Positions 36,730 to 50,182 of a DNA stretch of 64,000 nucleotides are shown here, one piece after another. The position numbers and the translations under genes are program-made. The stretch is taken from contig JAKCOZ010000010.1 of assembly GCA_022605955.1 (NCBI GenBank), positions 1,240,001 through 1,304,000 on the forward strand. The letters run 5' to 3'. This DNA comes from Rallus limicola (taxonomy: Eukaryota > Chordata > Aves > Gruiformes > Rallidae). How positions within the stretch are numbered: position 1 is the stretch's first letter; every line of letters starts with the position of its first letter. The notes under the pieces are model-generated. The model was not told where the DNA came from. It saw only the letters and a program-made list of their open reading frames with translations, and did not search any database.

Positions 36730-37800
36730 GATATGGATTTGACTAATGGACCAGTAAATGGATAATGAGTCGGCTGAATGGTCACACTCAAAGAGTTGTG
36801 GTCAGCATATCAATGTCCACGTGGAGGTCCATGACAAGTGCTATTTCTCAGGGGTCAGTACTGTGAGGGGTGCTGTTTAACTTCTTTATTGGTAACACAG
36901 ACAGTGAGATTGAGTGCACCCTCAGGAAGTTAGCCAACAACATCAAACTGTGTAGTGTTGACATGCTGAATGGAAAGGGATGCCATCCAGAGGGACCTTG
37001 ACAGGCTTGAGAGATTGGCCTGTGTGAACTGCATGAAGTTCAAGAAAGCCAAGTGCAAAGTTCTGAATATGGGGTGGTGCAATCCTAAACACAAATACAG
37101 TCTGGGCAGAGAATAGATTGAGAGTAGCCCTGAGGAGAAGGACTTGTGAGTGTTGATTGATGTAAAGCTCAACATGAGCCAGAAATGCACTTCTGCAGCC
37201 CAGAAAGTCAACCATATTCTGGGCTGCATCCAAAACCAGCATGGACAGCAGGTCAAGAGTGGTAATTCTGACCCTCTGACCCTTTCTGGTGAGACACCAT
37301 CTGCAGTACTCCACCCAGCTCTGTGGTCCCCAGTACTGGAAAAACATTGAGCTGTTGAACCAAGCCCAGAGAAGGATCACAAATATGATCCAAGGGCTGG
37401 AACACCTCTCCTATAAAGACAAGCTGAGAAGATTGGGCTTGTTCAGTATGCAGAAAAGAAGGCTATGAGGAAACCTTATTGCAGCCTTCCAATACCTAAA
37501 GAGAGACTACAGGAAAGCTGGAGAGGGGCTGTTTATCAGGGAGTGTAGTGACAGGATGAGGGTAATGAGTTTAAATTGAAAGAGAGTAGATTTAGACTAG
37601 ATATTAGGTAGAAATTTACAGTGATTTTGGGGAGGCACCGGAACAGGTTGCCCAGAGAAGTTGTGTGGATGCCCCACCACAGCAGTGCTAAAGGCCAGGG
37701 TGGACAGGTCTTTGGACAACCTGTTCTAAGTGTCACTGCCCACGGCAAGGGTATTGAAACTATATGAGATCCCTTCCAATGCAAACCGTTCTATGATTCT
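36730..37800 (+). mobile_element. CR1 LINE, RT C-terminal half to 3' end, diverged
   Basis: It starts in the RT palm-thumb region (ATATGGATTTGACTAATGGA, equivalent to GFDGWTVQW codons). It passes CAGGGGTCAGTACTGTGAGG (the S-G/V-P-Q-G-S-V-L-G region) and then motif C, where FADD has decayed to ANN in LRKLANNIKL. It ends with AACCGTTCTATGATTCT. Several frameshifts and stops; inactive and older than the copies near 32510 and 35304. Confidence 0.9.
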
Positions 37801-40119
37801 AAAAATCTCTGACAACAGCTTTCAAATTAGAGTGAATGGAAAAATGTATCATTCCAGGCAAAAAAAAAGGTAAAGAAGCCTAACACTAAATTTTAGAATA
37901 CCAAGAAGAAATACAATTATTAGCTTTTAACAGGCAAACTCTATACTATCTGGCATAATTCCTGAACGAGACTTGTGAAGAATGCAAACCTTGGTATTGA
38001 AACTGTCTTGAAGATAATGAAGAAAAAATAAGAGGTTCAACCAAATAATAGGGTCAGCATACTGAGTTGGCTACCATTATGTGAGCTGGCCATAAAGGAA
38101 ACTTTTAAAGAGGTGATTATGGAATGAGAATGTGTAGGACATAGGAAAAGGAGAGACTTACTGATGAAGGGAAGTTCAGAAAGTCTGTTCAGTGATTTAG
38201 CATAGCTGGCTGTTGCCATTTTTAAAAAATTAATAAATTTAATGCCTTATGATATTTTCACTACTAAAAGAAAAAACAAACCCAAACCACTACTTATTTC
38301 CTGGTAAAATACTATTACTACTTGTGTTACTACTTCTGACAGACTTTCCATTGCTTGCTTTTAATTCTCATGTTCTATTACATGCCACTACATGTAAAGA
38401 ATTCACACCATACCTTCCAAGAAATTCTCAAATAGTTAACATGGAAGATACACCTCTCTACACCTTTAATAGTAGTAAACTGCTCTTTTAAATTTAAGCT
38501 ACACTGTGCTACCTGGCAGGCTACCATACATTATAGTGTGACAGCCAGAAGGAAAAGACAGATTGTGCCTCATGTCTCTGCTGTTCTGTTTTTGCAAGCT
38601 GCTAGACTGCATGAGAAATCCAATGCATCTGTATGAAGTTACAAGCTACCGTGCAAGAGACCTGTGCAAAACACTATAAAAAAAAGCAGAATCATTAGAA
38701 GATAGAGCACAGCAAAGTGAATTGTTGCTAGATGAAGAACAACAATGTTGTCTTACAAGCATTCCTCTCACTTGAGCCATTCCTCAAAATCTCCAAATAT
38801 TGCTAATGTCAGGATAGAAAAGCTGCTTGTGATACAACTAAATTGCTTTCAGTAAATTCAAAAATGTTTAAAGATTCTTCCTCATTTTTTCCTTTTATGT
38901 CCCCTCATATGTATTCACTAGCTAAACTAATTTAAATGGGAGATGTTTTCCTTGGCCTCAACACTAGGCAAAGATTTATTCCTCAGTTTATGCTGTATTA
39001 ATGGTTTTGTTGACCTCAATGAATAAACAGTCTTCATGATTAAAACTATGGTCAGATAACACAGATTAATAGATATATCCACACCATCAAACTAGGAAGA
39101 CCTTTTATTTTATAGGATGCTTATTCAAGAAGAATAATTTGAGAACGGTTCAGGTTTCAAGCTAAAGTCAATAAAATGTTTCCTACGCAAATTAAGGGTG
39201 GTGCTACGCATTTGGGACACAAAAAAAAAAAAAAAAAAAAAAAAAATTCAAACCTACTCTGGGAAAACTGCTGGGAGAGAGAATTCAGTGTATGGCATAG
39301 CTCCAAGTAAGATGACTGAAAAACCCTTATTCTAAAAGAGGATGGGAGCAGGAACAGAGGGAGATGTTTAATAGGAACAATTTAGACTACACAAAAAAAA
39401 TATTTTAAGAATTTCTCAATGCTTAAAAAAAATAAAGTAATTGCATAGGTACCGTGTCTTTAAAAGTTACATTGGTCATTATTATACCCTTTAGAAGTAA
39501 AAGCTGGTGTTAATCCTAGGTCAGAGCTAATTAGTCAGCAAACGCTAATTCAAGAGATACTTTCTTAAGGTATATTTTTGATATCATAAAAACAACCCTG
39601 GGAAAGCTTTATTTGAGAAATCTAGGTTTAGACATACAGTTTTTTTAATGTATCATTTGTCTCATACTAGTATTGATATTGATTTAATTCTGTAGTGCTT
39701 CTTTGAAAAACATGACAAGGATTCTTACAGCTGTACTGCAAATTTTGCCCAACAGTAAGACAATAATTAATTTTCTATTCTCTGTGCTTTAAGTAATTTA
39801 AATTTGACAGTGAACTATTTTTTGTTTTCATTTTGTCTCCTGTTGGTTATTTTAGATTTTTCTATTTATTTTCTTTAAAATATTAAACTTTAAAAAATAA
39901 CTTGTCGGTTATCATTCTGTATTTTATTCCAGTCACAGTCATGTCATATATTAGGAGAATTTTATACCCCAAACAGCACATGTATTTGGAAGATGTTTCA
40001 ACTTAATATTTAATTTCCTTTGCATTTCAAATTACTAAGCGAATTTAATACATGCAGAACCTACTAAATTGGCCAGTAATTATTATGGTGAAAGAAAAGG
40101 AGCCAGGGCTTTAGAAACT
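37801..40119. other. Single-copy AT-rich DNA with a long poly(A) tract
   Basis: No gene recognised. The poly(A) tract at 39221-39246 is listed separately. Confidence 0.5.
39221..39246 (+). repeat. Poly(A) tract of 26, with AATAAA 46 bp upstream
   Basis: Twenty-six consecutive A lie downstream of AATAAA at 39170-39175. The spacing is longer than the usual 10-30 bases between a polyadenylation signal and the tail. I found no open frame and no target duplication around it. It could be a simple A-run or the tail of a retrocopy. Confidence 0.6.
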
Positions 40120-41455
40120 TGTGGTGGTTTAGCCCTGGCTGGATGCCAGATGCCCACCAAAGTTGGTCTCTCACTCCCCTTTGTAGTTAGACAGGGGAGG
40201 AAATACGTATATTGAGAAGCTTAGGAGTCAATGTAAACACAGGGAGAGATCATCCTGTCACCAATGACATGAGCAAAACAGACTCAATGCAGAGTGAAAG
40301 AAAGAAAACTCTATAATTTATTACACTATGCTACAGACACAGTGAAACCAGAGTCAGATAATAAGAAGTGTGAACAGATCTTAAAACACTTTCCCCCCAC
40401 TGCTCCCTTCTTAGCAGACTTTAGTAATGATTTTGCTCCCTTCTTCCCCCTGTTGTGGCACGGGGGTGGCAGGGACTGGTGGAAATGGGGTTCTCAGTCA
40501 CTTCTTCATGAGCTGTTTTCGTTTTCCAGATCTTAAAACACCTCTACCTCCCACACTGCTCCCTTCTTAGCAGACTTCACTCTAGTCATGATTTCACTCC
40601 CTTCTTCCCCTGCACCGTGGCATGGAGCGGGCAGTAAGTGGGGAAATGGGGGCATTGGTCAGTTCCTCACAAGTTGGTTTCCTTCTTGGCTGGGGTGGGG
40701 GGCATTCATTCCACACACCCTACCCCTGCTACACCATGGGGTCCCAGTCCTTCACAAACTTCTCCAATGTGAGTCCTTTCCCACAGGGCTTTAGCTCTTC
40801 ACCAGCGCTGCCCCAGAGTGGGTCACTGCTATGGCAGGCAGTAATAAATCACAATGTCTCTCAGTCCCACTCCTCCACAGGGTCACAAGCCTCCTCCCAG
40901 CAAACCTGTTCTGGTGCAATCTCTCTCTTGCTTATCTCTGTGTCTCTGTCTCTCTCCATGGGCTGCAGATGCTGGCAGGGGCTTGCTGCAACATGGGTCA
41001 CAGCAACTCCTGTATGTCTCCACCTGCTCCAGCGTGGAGCCTCTCCATAGTCTGCAGGTGGGGTCTTGGCCTTTTGCATGGGCTGTTGAGGGACACCCAC
41101 TCCACCATGAGTTTCTCTACCAGCTGCAGTGGCAACTTTCTCTCTGGCACCTGGGGCACCTCCTCCCCTCTCCCCCTCCCCGGCCTTGGTGTCTGCACAG
41201 CTCCTTACATCTTCTCACTCCCTTCTCCAGTGGAAAAATGCAGCTGCTTGTGGTTTTTTTTCTCCTATATGTGTTTACCAGAGGCACTGTGATCATCGCC
41301 ATTTGGCTTGGCCTGGTTAACAGCAGCAACTCTGGCCTTGAATTGGCCAGTGTTTACACTCCGGGGCCTGCAGAGAACTCTAATGGCTCCTTACAGCAGC
41401 CAGATTCTGCTGTCCCCAGGTGTCTCTCAGCACCCAGCTATGTAAAAGTGCAACA
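40120..41455 (+). mobile_element. Solo LTR, TGTGGTGG family (copy 3)
   Basis: It begins TGTGGTGGTTTAGCCCTGGC and ends GTGCAACA, the reverse orientation of the copies at 10086 and 29124. The flanking pentamers AAACT and AAACC match at 4 of 5 bases, consistent with a 5-bp duplication. At 1336 bp it is about 140-155 bp longer than its relatives, explained by a tandem duplication at 40376-40690. Inner blocks CTCCATGGGCTGCAG, GTCTCCACCTGCTCCAGCGT and CACTCCCTTCTCCAGTGG are shared. Open frames of up to 208 codons on the plus strand reflect GC-rich low-stop composition; none resembles a retroviral protein. The GC-rich body stands out from the AT-rich flanks. Confidence 0.87.
40376..40690 (+). repeat. 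Tandem duplication within the LTR, two units of about 152 bp
   Basis: AGATCTTAAAACAC starts at 40376 and again at 40528. Each is followed by CACTGCTCCCTTCTTAGCAG, a CTCCCTTCTTCCCC block and a GGGGAAATGGG-type block. The other two LTRs have the AGATCTTAAA-equivalent motif once. The units have since diverged. Confidence 0.8.
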
Positions 41456-43168
41456 AAACCCCTATCTACAAATGGGCTAAGAAATAACATTAATTTTGTA
41501 GAAACAGAAACATCTCTTTGACAGGCACTCAGCCAAATCTCTAATCAAGTGTTCTTCATATTGTTGTGTTACTTTTACTTGTGATGACCACAACTAATGG
41601 TTGAACTAGTCAGACTGATTGTTAAGCAGAGAAATTTTAAAAATAAAACATGGAGATGTTCATAACTCCAGTCCTTCAACAGCAAAAGAACTCAGCTGTC
41701 AAGGTATGATACATTAATACAAAGGCCTGTATGTTGGATTGATATAAATCCAGATGATGGAACTACTTCATTCTTAGGAAATTTCAAAGAAGCACAGACT
41801 TACAAATGAAAAAAACAAACAAAACACCACCTAGATACAACTGATTATATTTTCCCAAAACATTTTATAGTCTATTTGATTATTTTCCTCAAGTATAACT
41901 AGGAAGAATTATTGCCAAGCATAAAGTGATGTTCAAAAAGTTCAAAAAGTAACATTCTCTATATCCTAAGCAGCTGGCCACATTTTCTGTTTAAAATAAG
42001 TTTTAATGAATGTGAGCTTTCATCAAATGATTATGAGTTGCTAGAAATAATAATAGATGAAGACATATAAAAATCTGATCGAGGATCCATGTCCATAAAT
42101 ATATATAACAGGAAGAGGATAAAAACTACCTTCATTTTAAAGCAAGTGAGAGTAATTACATACTTCCTAATTTGCTATCCAACTTTTTCTCCAATGTTGG
42201 AGTTTTCAAACTCTGAATTCTGCTCAGATCCTATTAGAAAAGCCAGATTGCACTGAACAGTGCAAGATCAAGAATCAAGAATCAAGAGCACAGTAGGATA
42301 ATGGAGTCTCATTTTCTATATAATACTTGAAATAATGTCCCATATAACATCAGAAAACTTTGATGTGTAAGAATGTCCATTCTTCTGCCACTCCCACTCC
42401 CTTTTCTTCTAAAAAAACAGGTATTATGCAAGAATCATGTCAGAAAGGAAGTATTCTTTTTTTTACATCCTGTTTAATATTTTTCCAGTGGTTTTGTTCA
42501 GCTGTATTATCGAAACACTAACAAGAACATTTTCTATAATATTCTGCAAACTGTTCTTCTTACTCTTCAATACTTTTCCTAAAGTATTCTAAAATTATTT
42601 AGTCAGAAAAATAACCTAATTTTCCCACACAATTATTAAATTTGTCTTATTTAAACAACTTAGCAAATTCAAGACAAAAATGGACTGAATTTTAATTGCA
42701 TCAAAATATGGTTAATTTATTCAAGATGTTATAAAACTTCTTGTTTGACACTCATCCTTATTCAGTTATGAATCAGAATCTTCAGATGTTTCACATATTA
42801 GATTTGCATTGTTTCCTTTAGCATATAAGACACTTAAAGTTTAAATGCCAACTACAAAAGAAATACAAATTACTAACTTTGTGTGCTCAGTCCTTCCCAA
42901 ATGGCATTCCTATATACAACCAGACATAGGACTGCAGGTCACCAAGCACTTTAATAGGAAAAGATTGTGTGTCTACAAACCTCAAGGTGTCTAAGTTCTG
43001 CATGTGGTTTAAATAGAACATTAAACAACCAACACTGATTTAAGAACACAAACACCCACATTAGAGTATATGTCAGACTCACATTATGGGCAAGTTCTTT
43101 TACATAATTGAACCCTGAGAATAAAATTCTTAACGCCCAGTTGCTATTTCCTTTCTATATCTTAGTTA
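41456..43168. other. Single-copy AT-rich DNA
   Basis: No gene recognised. Small tandems occur: GTTCAAAAA (about 41933-41950) and GAATCAA (about 42270-42287). Confidence 0.5.
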
Positions 43169-43796
43169 TCATAGAATCATAGAGTCATAGAATGCTTTGG
43201 GTTGGAAAAGATCTCAAAGATCAAGTTCCAACCCCCCTGCCATGTAGGGGCTCCCTCCTCTAGAACAGGTAGCCCAAAGCCTCATCCAACTTGTCCTTAA
43301 ACACTTGCAGGTACGGGGCGTCCACAACCTCTCTGGGCAACCTGTTCAAGTGCCTCACCACCCTCATAGTAAAGAATTTCTTCCTAATGTCTAATCTAAA
43401 CCCAGGTCCAGCAAGGCTACTCTCAAGGAGCTCTTCTCCCAGTCTGTAAATATGTCTGGGATTCCTCCAACCCAAGTGCAAGACCTTACACTTGGCAGTG
43501 TTGAACCTCATTAGGTTCACCCAGGCCCACCTTTCCAGCCTGTAAAGATACCTCTGGTTGGCTTCCTTTCCTTCTATTGCATCAACCACACCACTCAGTT
43601 TGCTGAGGGTGCACTCAATTCCATCATCAATGTCATTGATAAAGATGTTAAAGAGCACCGGTCCCCAGACAGACCCTAGGGGGGACACCACTTGTCACTG
43701 GCCTCCACCTGGACAAAGAACCATTGACCATCACCCTTTGTTTGTGTCCTTTCTACCAGTTTCTTATCCACTGGATGGTCCACCTGTCAAATCCAG
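43169..43796 (-). mobile_element. CR1 LINE with an internal deletion
   Basis: The tail (ATCATAGAATCATAGAGTCA) and 3' UTR run to about 43404. There the sequence jumps from TCTAATCTAAAC to CCCAGGTCCAGCAAGGCTAC, which in the related copy at 2283-3815 lies about 450 bp further into ORF2. The remaining ORF2 piece ([20 protein letters not shown], then [13 protein letters not shown] on the minus strand) is very close to that copy. Near motif C the aspartates are missing: CTLSKLSGV lacks the ADDT codons. The element stops at the WTIQWIRN-equivalent region. Confidence 0.92.
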
Positions 43797-46700
43797 GTAT
43801 GTCTTTTGCTACCGCAGCCAGCCTTCAGAGACTGCAGTTCAGGTCTGCCTTTAGATGAAGTGAAAATGATTCAGATAACCTTGAACCTTAGTTTTGCTGT
43901 TTCCATAATTTCTATGAGTTGAGAATAACAAAGCTTTTTTACTACCCTCAGTGACCCCCAAGCAAAAACCATCTCTACCAGAGATCATCCAGTAGCACCC
44001 TGGAGAAGAATTAGTTGCTTCTCAATTTACACATATGAATTGTATTATCATTCTATCCATGCACTTCTCCCAGTTTTTTTTGTTATGAAATTATTTCCAG
44101 ATGTCACAGCCATCAGCATTTGGGTTGAAATACTACCTGCAGAAACATGTGACTTGTGGGTAATAACATTTTAACAGTCTTTCATCACCGTTAACCTTAT
44201 TCACTTTATTTCTCCTGAATGTTCATGTTAATTTTTCTCCTCTCTAAGAGGACATCATGACAAGCTGAGATTTGCTGTGATTATTTTTGCCCTTGGCAGA
44301 ACTCCAGCTTCTACCACAGAGTTCCTACGTCCTTACCCTGTTCTTCCTTTGGCGAAACCAACTGTAGTAAGCTACTGACTATGTCAGCAAAGTTTAGGAG
44401 TCATTTATTCCACCCCAAATCATATTCAAATGTTTAATTTTCTACTAGATAGCAAAGAACACAATTTTCTTTTTAGTCAGTGCAGAAACAGGTCCAATGT
44501 GATGGTTTGAAATAAAAATTCATAGTCCAGAAAATTGTAATTTTCCTTTACAAACAAAATCAACCTATATTTACAGCTACTGTAGCCTGGCAACTTCAGT
44601 AGAGAAATTTAAATGTTACCTTCCCTTTATGACCTTCCTTACCATAAGCCAACACAGGCATTCTGCAAATCATTCTTCCCTGCTTTTCTGGTTTTTGCTG
44701 GCTACAGTCTAGAAAGACACATAAATATTACATTGGTAAAGTCATCATGAGAATTAGACTATGAGTAAGAAGAGATGAAAGAGTTGTTAGATTAAGAAGG
44801 AAAAAAGATTGTAAGTATAAAAATTGCCATGTTTTTCTTTTTAAGTAGAAAAATGTTTTTACTCTTCCTGACCTAATACTTGCTTTAGCAATTACCTGAA
44901 ATGCAGGCCTTTTAAAATAAAGTCTTTTATGAACTGTGATAACTAAGAGTAAATTTAAACTCCAGTTCTTGGAGTATTATATTTGGATCACATAAGGGAT
45001 GGCTGTACATGTCCATTTATATAAAAATTCAGCTGCATCTACTGGGTTGCCTAGCTGATACAACATCCATGTATAAGCTTGCTCAGGCTGAAAATATGTC
45101 AGACTTAATATAAGATTGCAGGAAACTTAGTGTCTTCCACCACTTTTGTCTTACTGAGAAGCATCTGCAGTTATAATAGCTTTTTATTATCTGCAGTTAA
45201 TAATAGTGTGTGTATCTATGCGCAGGGAAGGCTGGCTTTATTTGATGTACAGACAGGAGGTTACTGAAAAGCAAAAATGCATGCAGAGTAGATTTTTTTA
45301 TTTCATCTCCTGAGTCTAAAACTTTATTAAGTTAAAAGTTAGTGTGTAAATCTCAAACCACCTTTAACCTTTGTTGTTCTGTATTGCTGTTATTGTTTCT
45401 ACCAGCTTTTTTAAATGCTGGTTAATAGGAACTTCTATTCAGAAATCCTACTGAAACAACATGAATAACCGAGTCTTTTTCATGCATCACAAAGCAAACA
45501 TTGCAAGCACTGTTGGTCTTCACCATGTGTACCATAGTAATACCATTCAACAAAGCTGAGACCTTAGGTAAAGAAAAGTGACACAATTGAGACAGAAAGC
45601 AGTGATAAATAAAATAGACATGTTCCTAAAGTCCAATTAGCTATTAAAAGGGCTAGAGACATATGGCTAGGAAGAAGTGCTGAGCAGTCAGGTTTACACA
45701 TTCAGCTTCTTTTCATCAGAAAATTGCAAGCTACTGAAAGTATGATGGTCAGCATTCAATTTTAGACTAATTAAAAGTCATGAGTGGCTGGTGACTAAGT
45801 TTTAATCATGGAAGAAGACACAAGGAATAATAGATTGACACACTGACTTCAGTGATTTTAAACTTCTATGGCCTTTGAGCATCAGGTTCAGTTTCCTTTC
45901 AGGAGGAATGAAGAACTATGGAAACATTTTGTGACATTGGTATATATGACTTATGGTTCTATAGTCCATTCAGTAAGGCTCAAGAAGATACTTCACAGGA
46001 ATGTTCATTTAGTAGAAACTGACAGAAAACAGATCTTTGAATTCTTTTGTAAAAAGTAAAGAAGCTGTAAAAGCTGTTGCAATTTTAACCCAGAATATTC
46101 CTCCAGTTTTGAATATCTCAACTATTCTACAGCTTATTTTTTGTGTTTCTCTCCTTCCATTGTGGCCTACATCCTCAAAGGCATTGCTTTCAGTACATTA
46201 ACATGATCTATAGCAGGAGCTTGGAAAGTTTGAATGAAGAAACAGGGTGTTTCTAGACCTTGTGTTTTAATCAAACAAAATCCTAGACCAGATGTTATTA
46301 CTCTATATATAAAACAGAAATTCGTATTCCTCCTTTGTCCTTTAAAAAAATATGTCTGCAATATGAGCAGAAGTGTTACCAAAGAAAGATAAAAAGAACT
46401 TTGTAGCATGAGTCCAAGTTCACAAATTGTTGAAGAGTTGATATACATAATTCTTAGATAGGAACAAAGAAAAAATTCTTGGAAGAGGAGCACATAGTAG
46501 GAGTTACTCTTGTGAAATTCAAAACCATTAATGGTAGATGGTTTCTAATTAGTCTGTCATAGTTTTGAAGCGGAACCTGAAATATATTATTGCTGTGAAC
46601 TAGACTAAAATCTACAACACTTCAACTCAGTGCTGGATTTAGTCTAGGAATTAGTGCATATAAAGCAGAAAACATCTAAAGATCTATAAAAGAAAGTCAA

Positions 46701-49700
46701 CACATACAAACAACAAAGCTGAGAAGTCACAAAATGTTTCAGGATTTGTGGGATGGTGTATATCAAAGTGAGGTAAGATAAAGTACTACTAAGAGTTACA
46801 TTGGCTATTTATTGATTTTGAATCATTGGGGAAAGTTCAGCTTGTCAAAATACTATAAAAAGGACATAAACACCTATGACAGAATTCATATTTCAAAAAC
46901 ACATTGTAATAGTAATATTATTTTTGAAGGGCTATGAGTCTTACAACTTGATTTTAAAAATATGATGGAGAACCAAGAAGCTAAAACAATATGAATAAGC
47001 AGACAACTAATAGGAAATGATTGAGTTTATCTTAAACGGAAGAGTACCACAGAGTCCTCAGAAATCTTTGTGGACAACTTTTAGTTGAAATCCTTTCCTG
47101 AATGTGAAAAGATAGGGGTTGTTCTTAAAAGCCACAGAATGGTATCACTTATTCAGGTTAAACTACAATAGTTTTAACAATTGTGTTCAAGGAAGCTATA
47201 ACTAAATAGGTTGCAAAAAACTATGTTTGTGGGCATGCCCACATACACATGTGTATTTTTCAGTCATTTAAATTTCAAGGAGTTCAGATGACAGCTCAGT
47301 CAATGTAAGTAAAAACTCTAACAAAGCAGCAGTACAAAGGAATCATTAAAAGGCTCTTAAAGAATTTTGCTCTACTAGAGTTAATATCCTGTCTATGGAA
47401 AAGAAGTACATTTTGAAGAGTTTATTCTTAACTAGCATTAAAGTTAATATGCACATAGTGGAATTTATCAGTAAAAATAAATGCATTTTTATATGTGGAT
47501 ATATATATGAACACACAGGCTGGATTACACCTATTCCAAGTCAAAGTTACTATTCCTGATTGCATTGTAATATATTCCTTGCAGAAGAGTTATAAATGGG
47601 GAAAATAGACTGAAGAGATTGAGCTGCTTGTTCCCATGTATTCTTCCTCTCTACCTATACTTTTCTGTTACTCACTTATCCTCTCTGTATTCTCTGTTGA
47701 ACATTCTTGGACAAGAATGGGTAGCACAGTGCTCAGTAGTCATTTATGTCCCATCTGACAAAAAAATTACTGTAAGAGACTTGTCTCACCCAAGGCCAGA
47801 GTGATCACTGCAGTACACAGTTTTTAGCCAAAGGATTTAACCCAACTATTCTGTTAAGGCTCCAAGGATGGGCAAAGCTAGATGTTTTCAAAGTCTATTA
47901 CTCAGCCAGTGTTAACTGATTTCTATCTGAAAGATGAAATTTCTATACAAACTTCTGTCTAAGCAAATTTATCATCCGACTAATTTAATGCAGACATTAT
48001 ATATTCTGACAACATGGTTTTAAACCTATCAATGACTTGAGTCAAGGCATTGAATTAAAATAATTTGCAATGCATTACTTAACTGAAGAAGATGTCCCAG
48101 ACAAGACAATTTTTAACTAAGCAGAGGAAAAATTTATTCTCCTTGAGATGCATTGGCAAGGTCTGAAACCAGTTCTGAATATGTACCTATGTATTTTTGC
48201 CAATTTTGCCTACAGTTGGCTTCAGTCTGAAATTTTGTCATTCCTTAACCTTACCGCCACTGAAAGGTTACCACTTCTCACAGCTTCATTATTATTGTCC
48301 CCCAGAAGACATGCTAATTATAAAAAAATATGTTTGTATCAATATGAAGCACACAAAAGCATATTGATATGTTTTTTCTATTACATTCCTTAATCTTATG
48401 TTTGGTTCAAATGGCTACATTGCTAATTTGTTGGTTGGTTTGGTGGGGGGTTTTTTGTGTAAAGTGTCATTTTGATTCACAAGACAATTTTTGAAAAATT
48501 AAATAAAAAAGCAAAACAAGGAATATCAAATCATTACTTCATAAGTTGGATTTCCTTTATGAGTGATTCACTGAAGAACCAAAGCCAATATGGCAAAAAG
48601 CCATGTGTTCTTCTGGGAAAAAGTATAAATACAAGCCATAACTAGTTTATTAAATCTGCCCTGCAACAAAATAGGCATTTTCTCAACCATTTTCTCAGTT
48701 ATTTAATGAGAAGCATCTAGATAGCACCAAGGATGATGATAATGACAATAGAATAACATTTGTTTAAAGCCTCAAATAAAACTTTCTCTCAAAGTTAATA
48801 TTAAATAAAAAGTAGGTTTCAGAAACCAGTGCTTTAAACCATCAGGATTAGGAAACCTCAGAGACATGGTTTCCTTCCATTCTACATTTAATGAAATTAA
48901 ATATATGAATTCTTAAATTTTAAGTCTATTTTTCTTCAGTGTATGTTATAAGGAAGACTACACAGAGAAACATAGGAAAATTTTCATCAAGTTGTCCACT
49001 TGATAAGCCACTATACAAAGGCCGCTATTCAAAGCTCCTGCTTGTGGAACTTCCTGAGCAAAAAGGTTCTTTCTGAGGTAAAATGTTGAATTTTTCTTTC
49101 TGCTACTAGGACTTAGAAAAATACTCAGTTCAGACACACAAAATTTCTAGGCCACCTGACATTGATTTAACCATATATTAGTTCCCCCCATCTACTCAAA
49201 ACATACTCAGAAGTTTTCCAATGAGGATCCAGCACCAATTACAGCCTCCATCTACTTGCATCAGTTATGGTCAAAATTACACACAGAAGTCATTTAAACT
49301 ACTGTCTGCTACAGTGAGCCTTAGAAGGGACTTCCTGAGAACAAGGAGTTAGTTTTACACCATAATCACCTAGTTCTTTTAATCTCTTTCAGTACTTGAA
49401 TTAAAACAGACAACTTCTGTAATACTTTTCTTTCTAAACAGACATTTGGTTTATATCACATGCTATTTCTGACAAAGGATGTGCTTTAGTCTTGGTACTG
49501 AAAACTATATGCAATCCAATAAACATATTGCACTTACACAGATAAATACTTCTCAAGGGATATGAAATTATAAAACCTCAAGAATTTATCACATATATGT
49601 TAATATATACACAGGCACATGCACACAAATCCTTTGATAATGCACAAAAAACTTGGATGTGTATTTACACTCTCAGTTCTTACAAAGATATTCTATTAAA

Positions 49701-50127
49701 ATACAATAATTCATCCAGGTTTTGCATACCTTTACCTCTATTACCACTGATGATTACAACTGCTAAAGAGATGTCAAAGCACTAGGGAATAAACTTATTA
49801 CTTTTTATGATAATTGATTACATAGTGTACTAACTGCTATCTCCTGCTTTAAAAAAAAAAAGGCTTGATAAAATACAGTTGGGTACATAAAAAATTCTAA
49901 AAGACTGAAACAAAGGCTAGGCAGTATTCTGGGAAACTGAATAGACATGACATTTTTATGAGTTTATATTTATCTGTCATTCATGTCATTCAAATGCTAT
50001 GGATTGATTCTATCTGTGGAGAGCACTCGGTTTGTTTATTTTAAGAATTCCACTATTTAGGACAAGCTAGATAAAATTCTGGATGACTTGTTCTGAACAA
50101 CTCTTAATGCTAACAATTCATATCAAC
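43797..50127. other. Longest repeat-poor stretch, AT-rich
   Basis: Over 6 kb without a recognisable transposon. No credible gene: open frames reach 108 codons (46167-46493, minus) but have hydrophobic, AT-driven composition with no splice support. Confidence 0.5.
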
Positions 50128-50182
50128 ATTTTGATGATCTTAGAAGTTTTTTTCAACCTTAAAGATTCTGCTGATTCTATGA
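50128..50182 (+). mobile_element. Possible decayed CR1 3' terminus
   Basis: GATGATCTTAGAAGTTTTTT followed by TCAACCTTAAAGATTCTG and TGATTCTATGAA resembles the terminal 50 bp of a CR1 (GATGATCTTTRAGGTCCCTT, CCAACC, ATTCTATG). Confidence 0.5.

Noticed and set aside
40854..41480. 208-codon plus-strand frame in the LTR
   Set aside because: It lies wholly in GC-rich LTR sequence with several overlapping long frames and no similarity to gag, pol or env; a composition effect.
46167..46493. 108-codon minus-strand hydrophobic frame
   Set aside because: Hydrophobicity follows from reading A-rich DNA on the opposite strand; no family resemblance or splice support.
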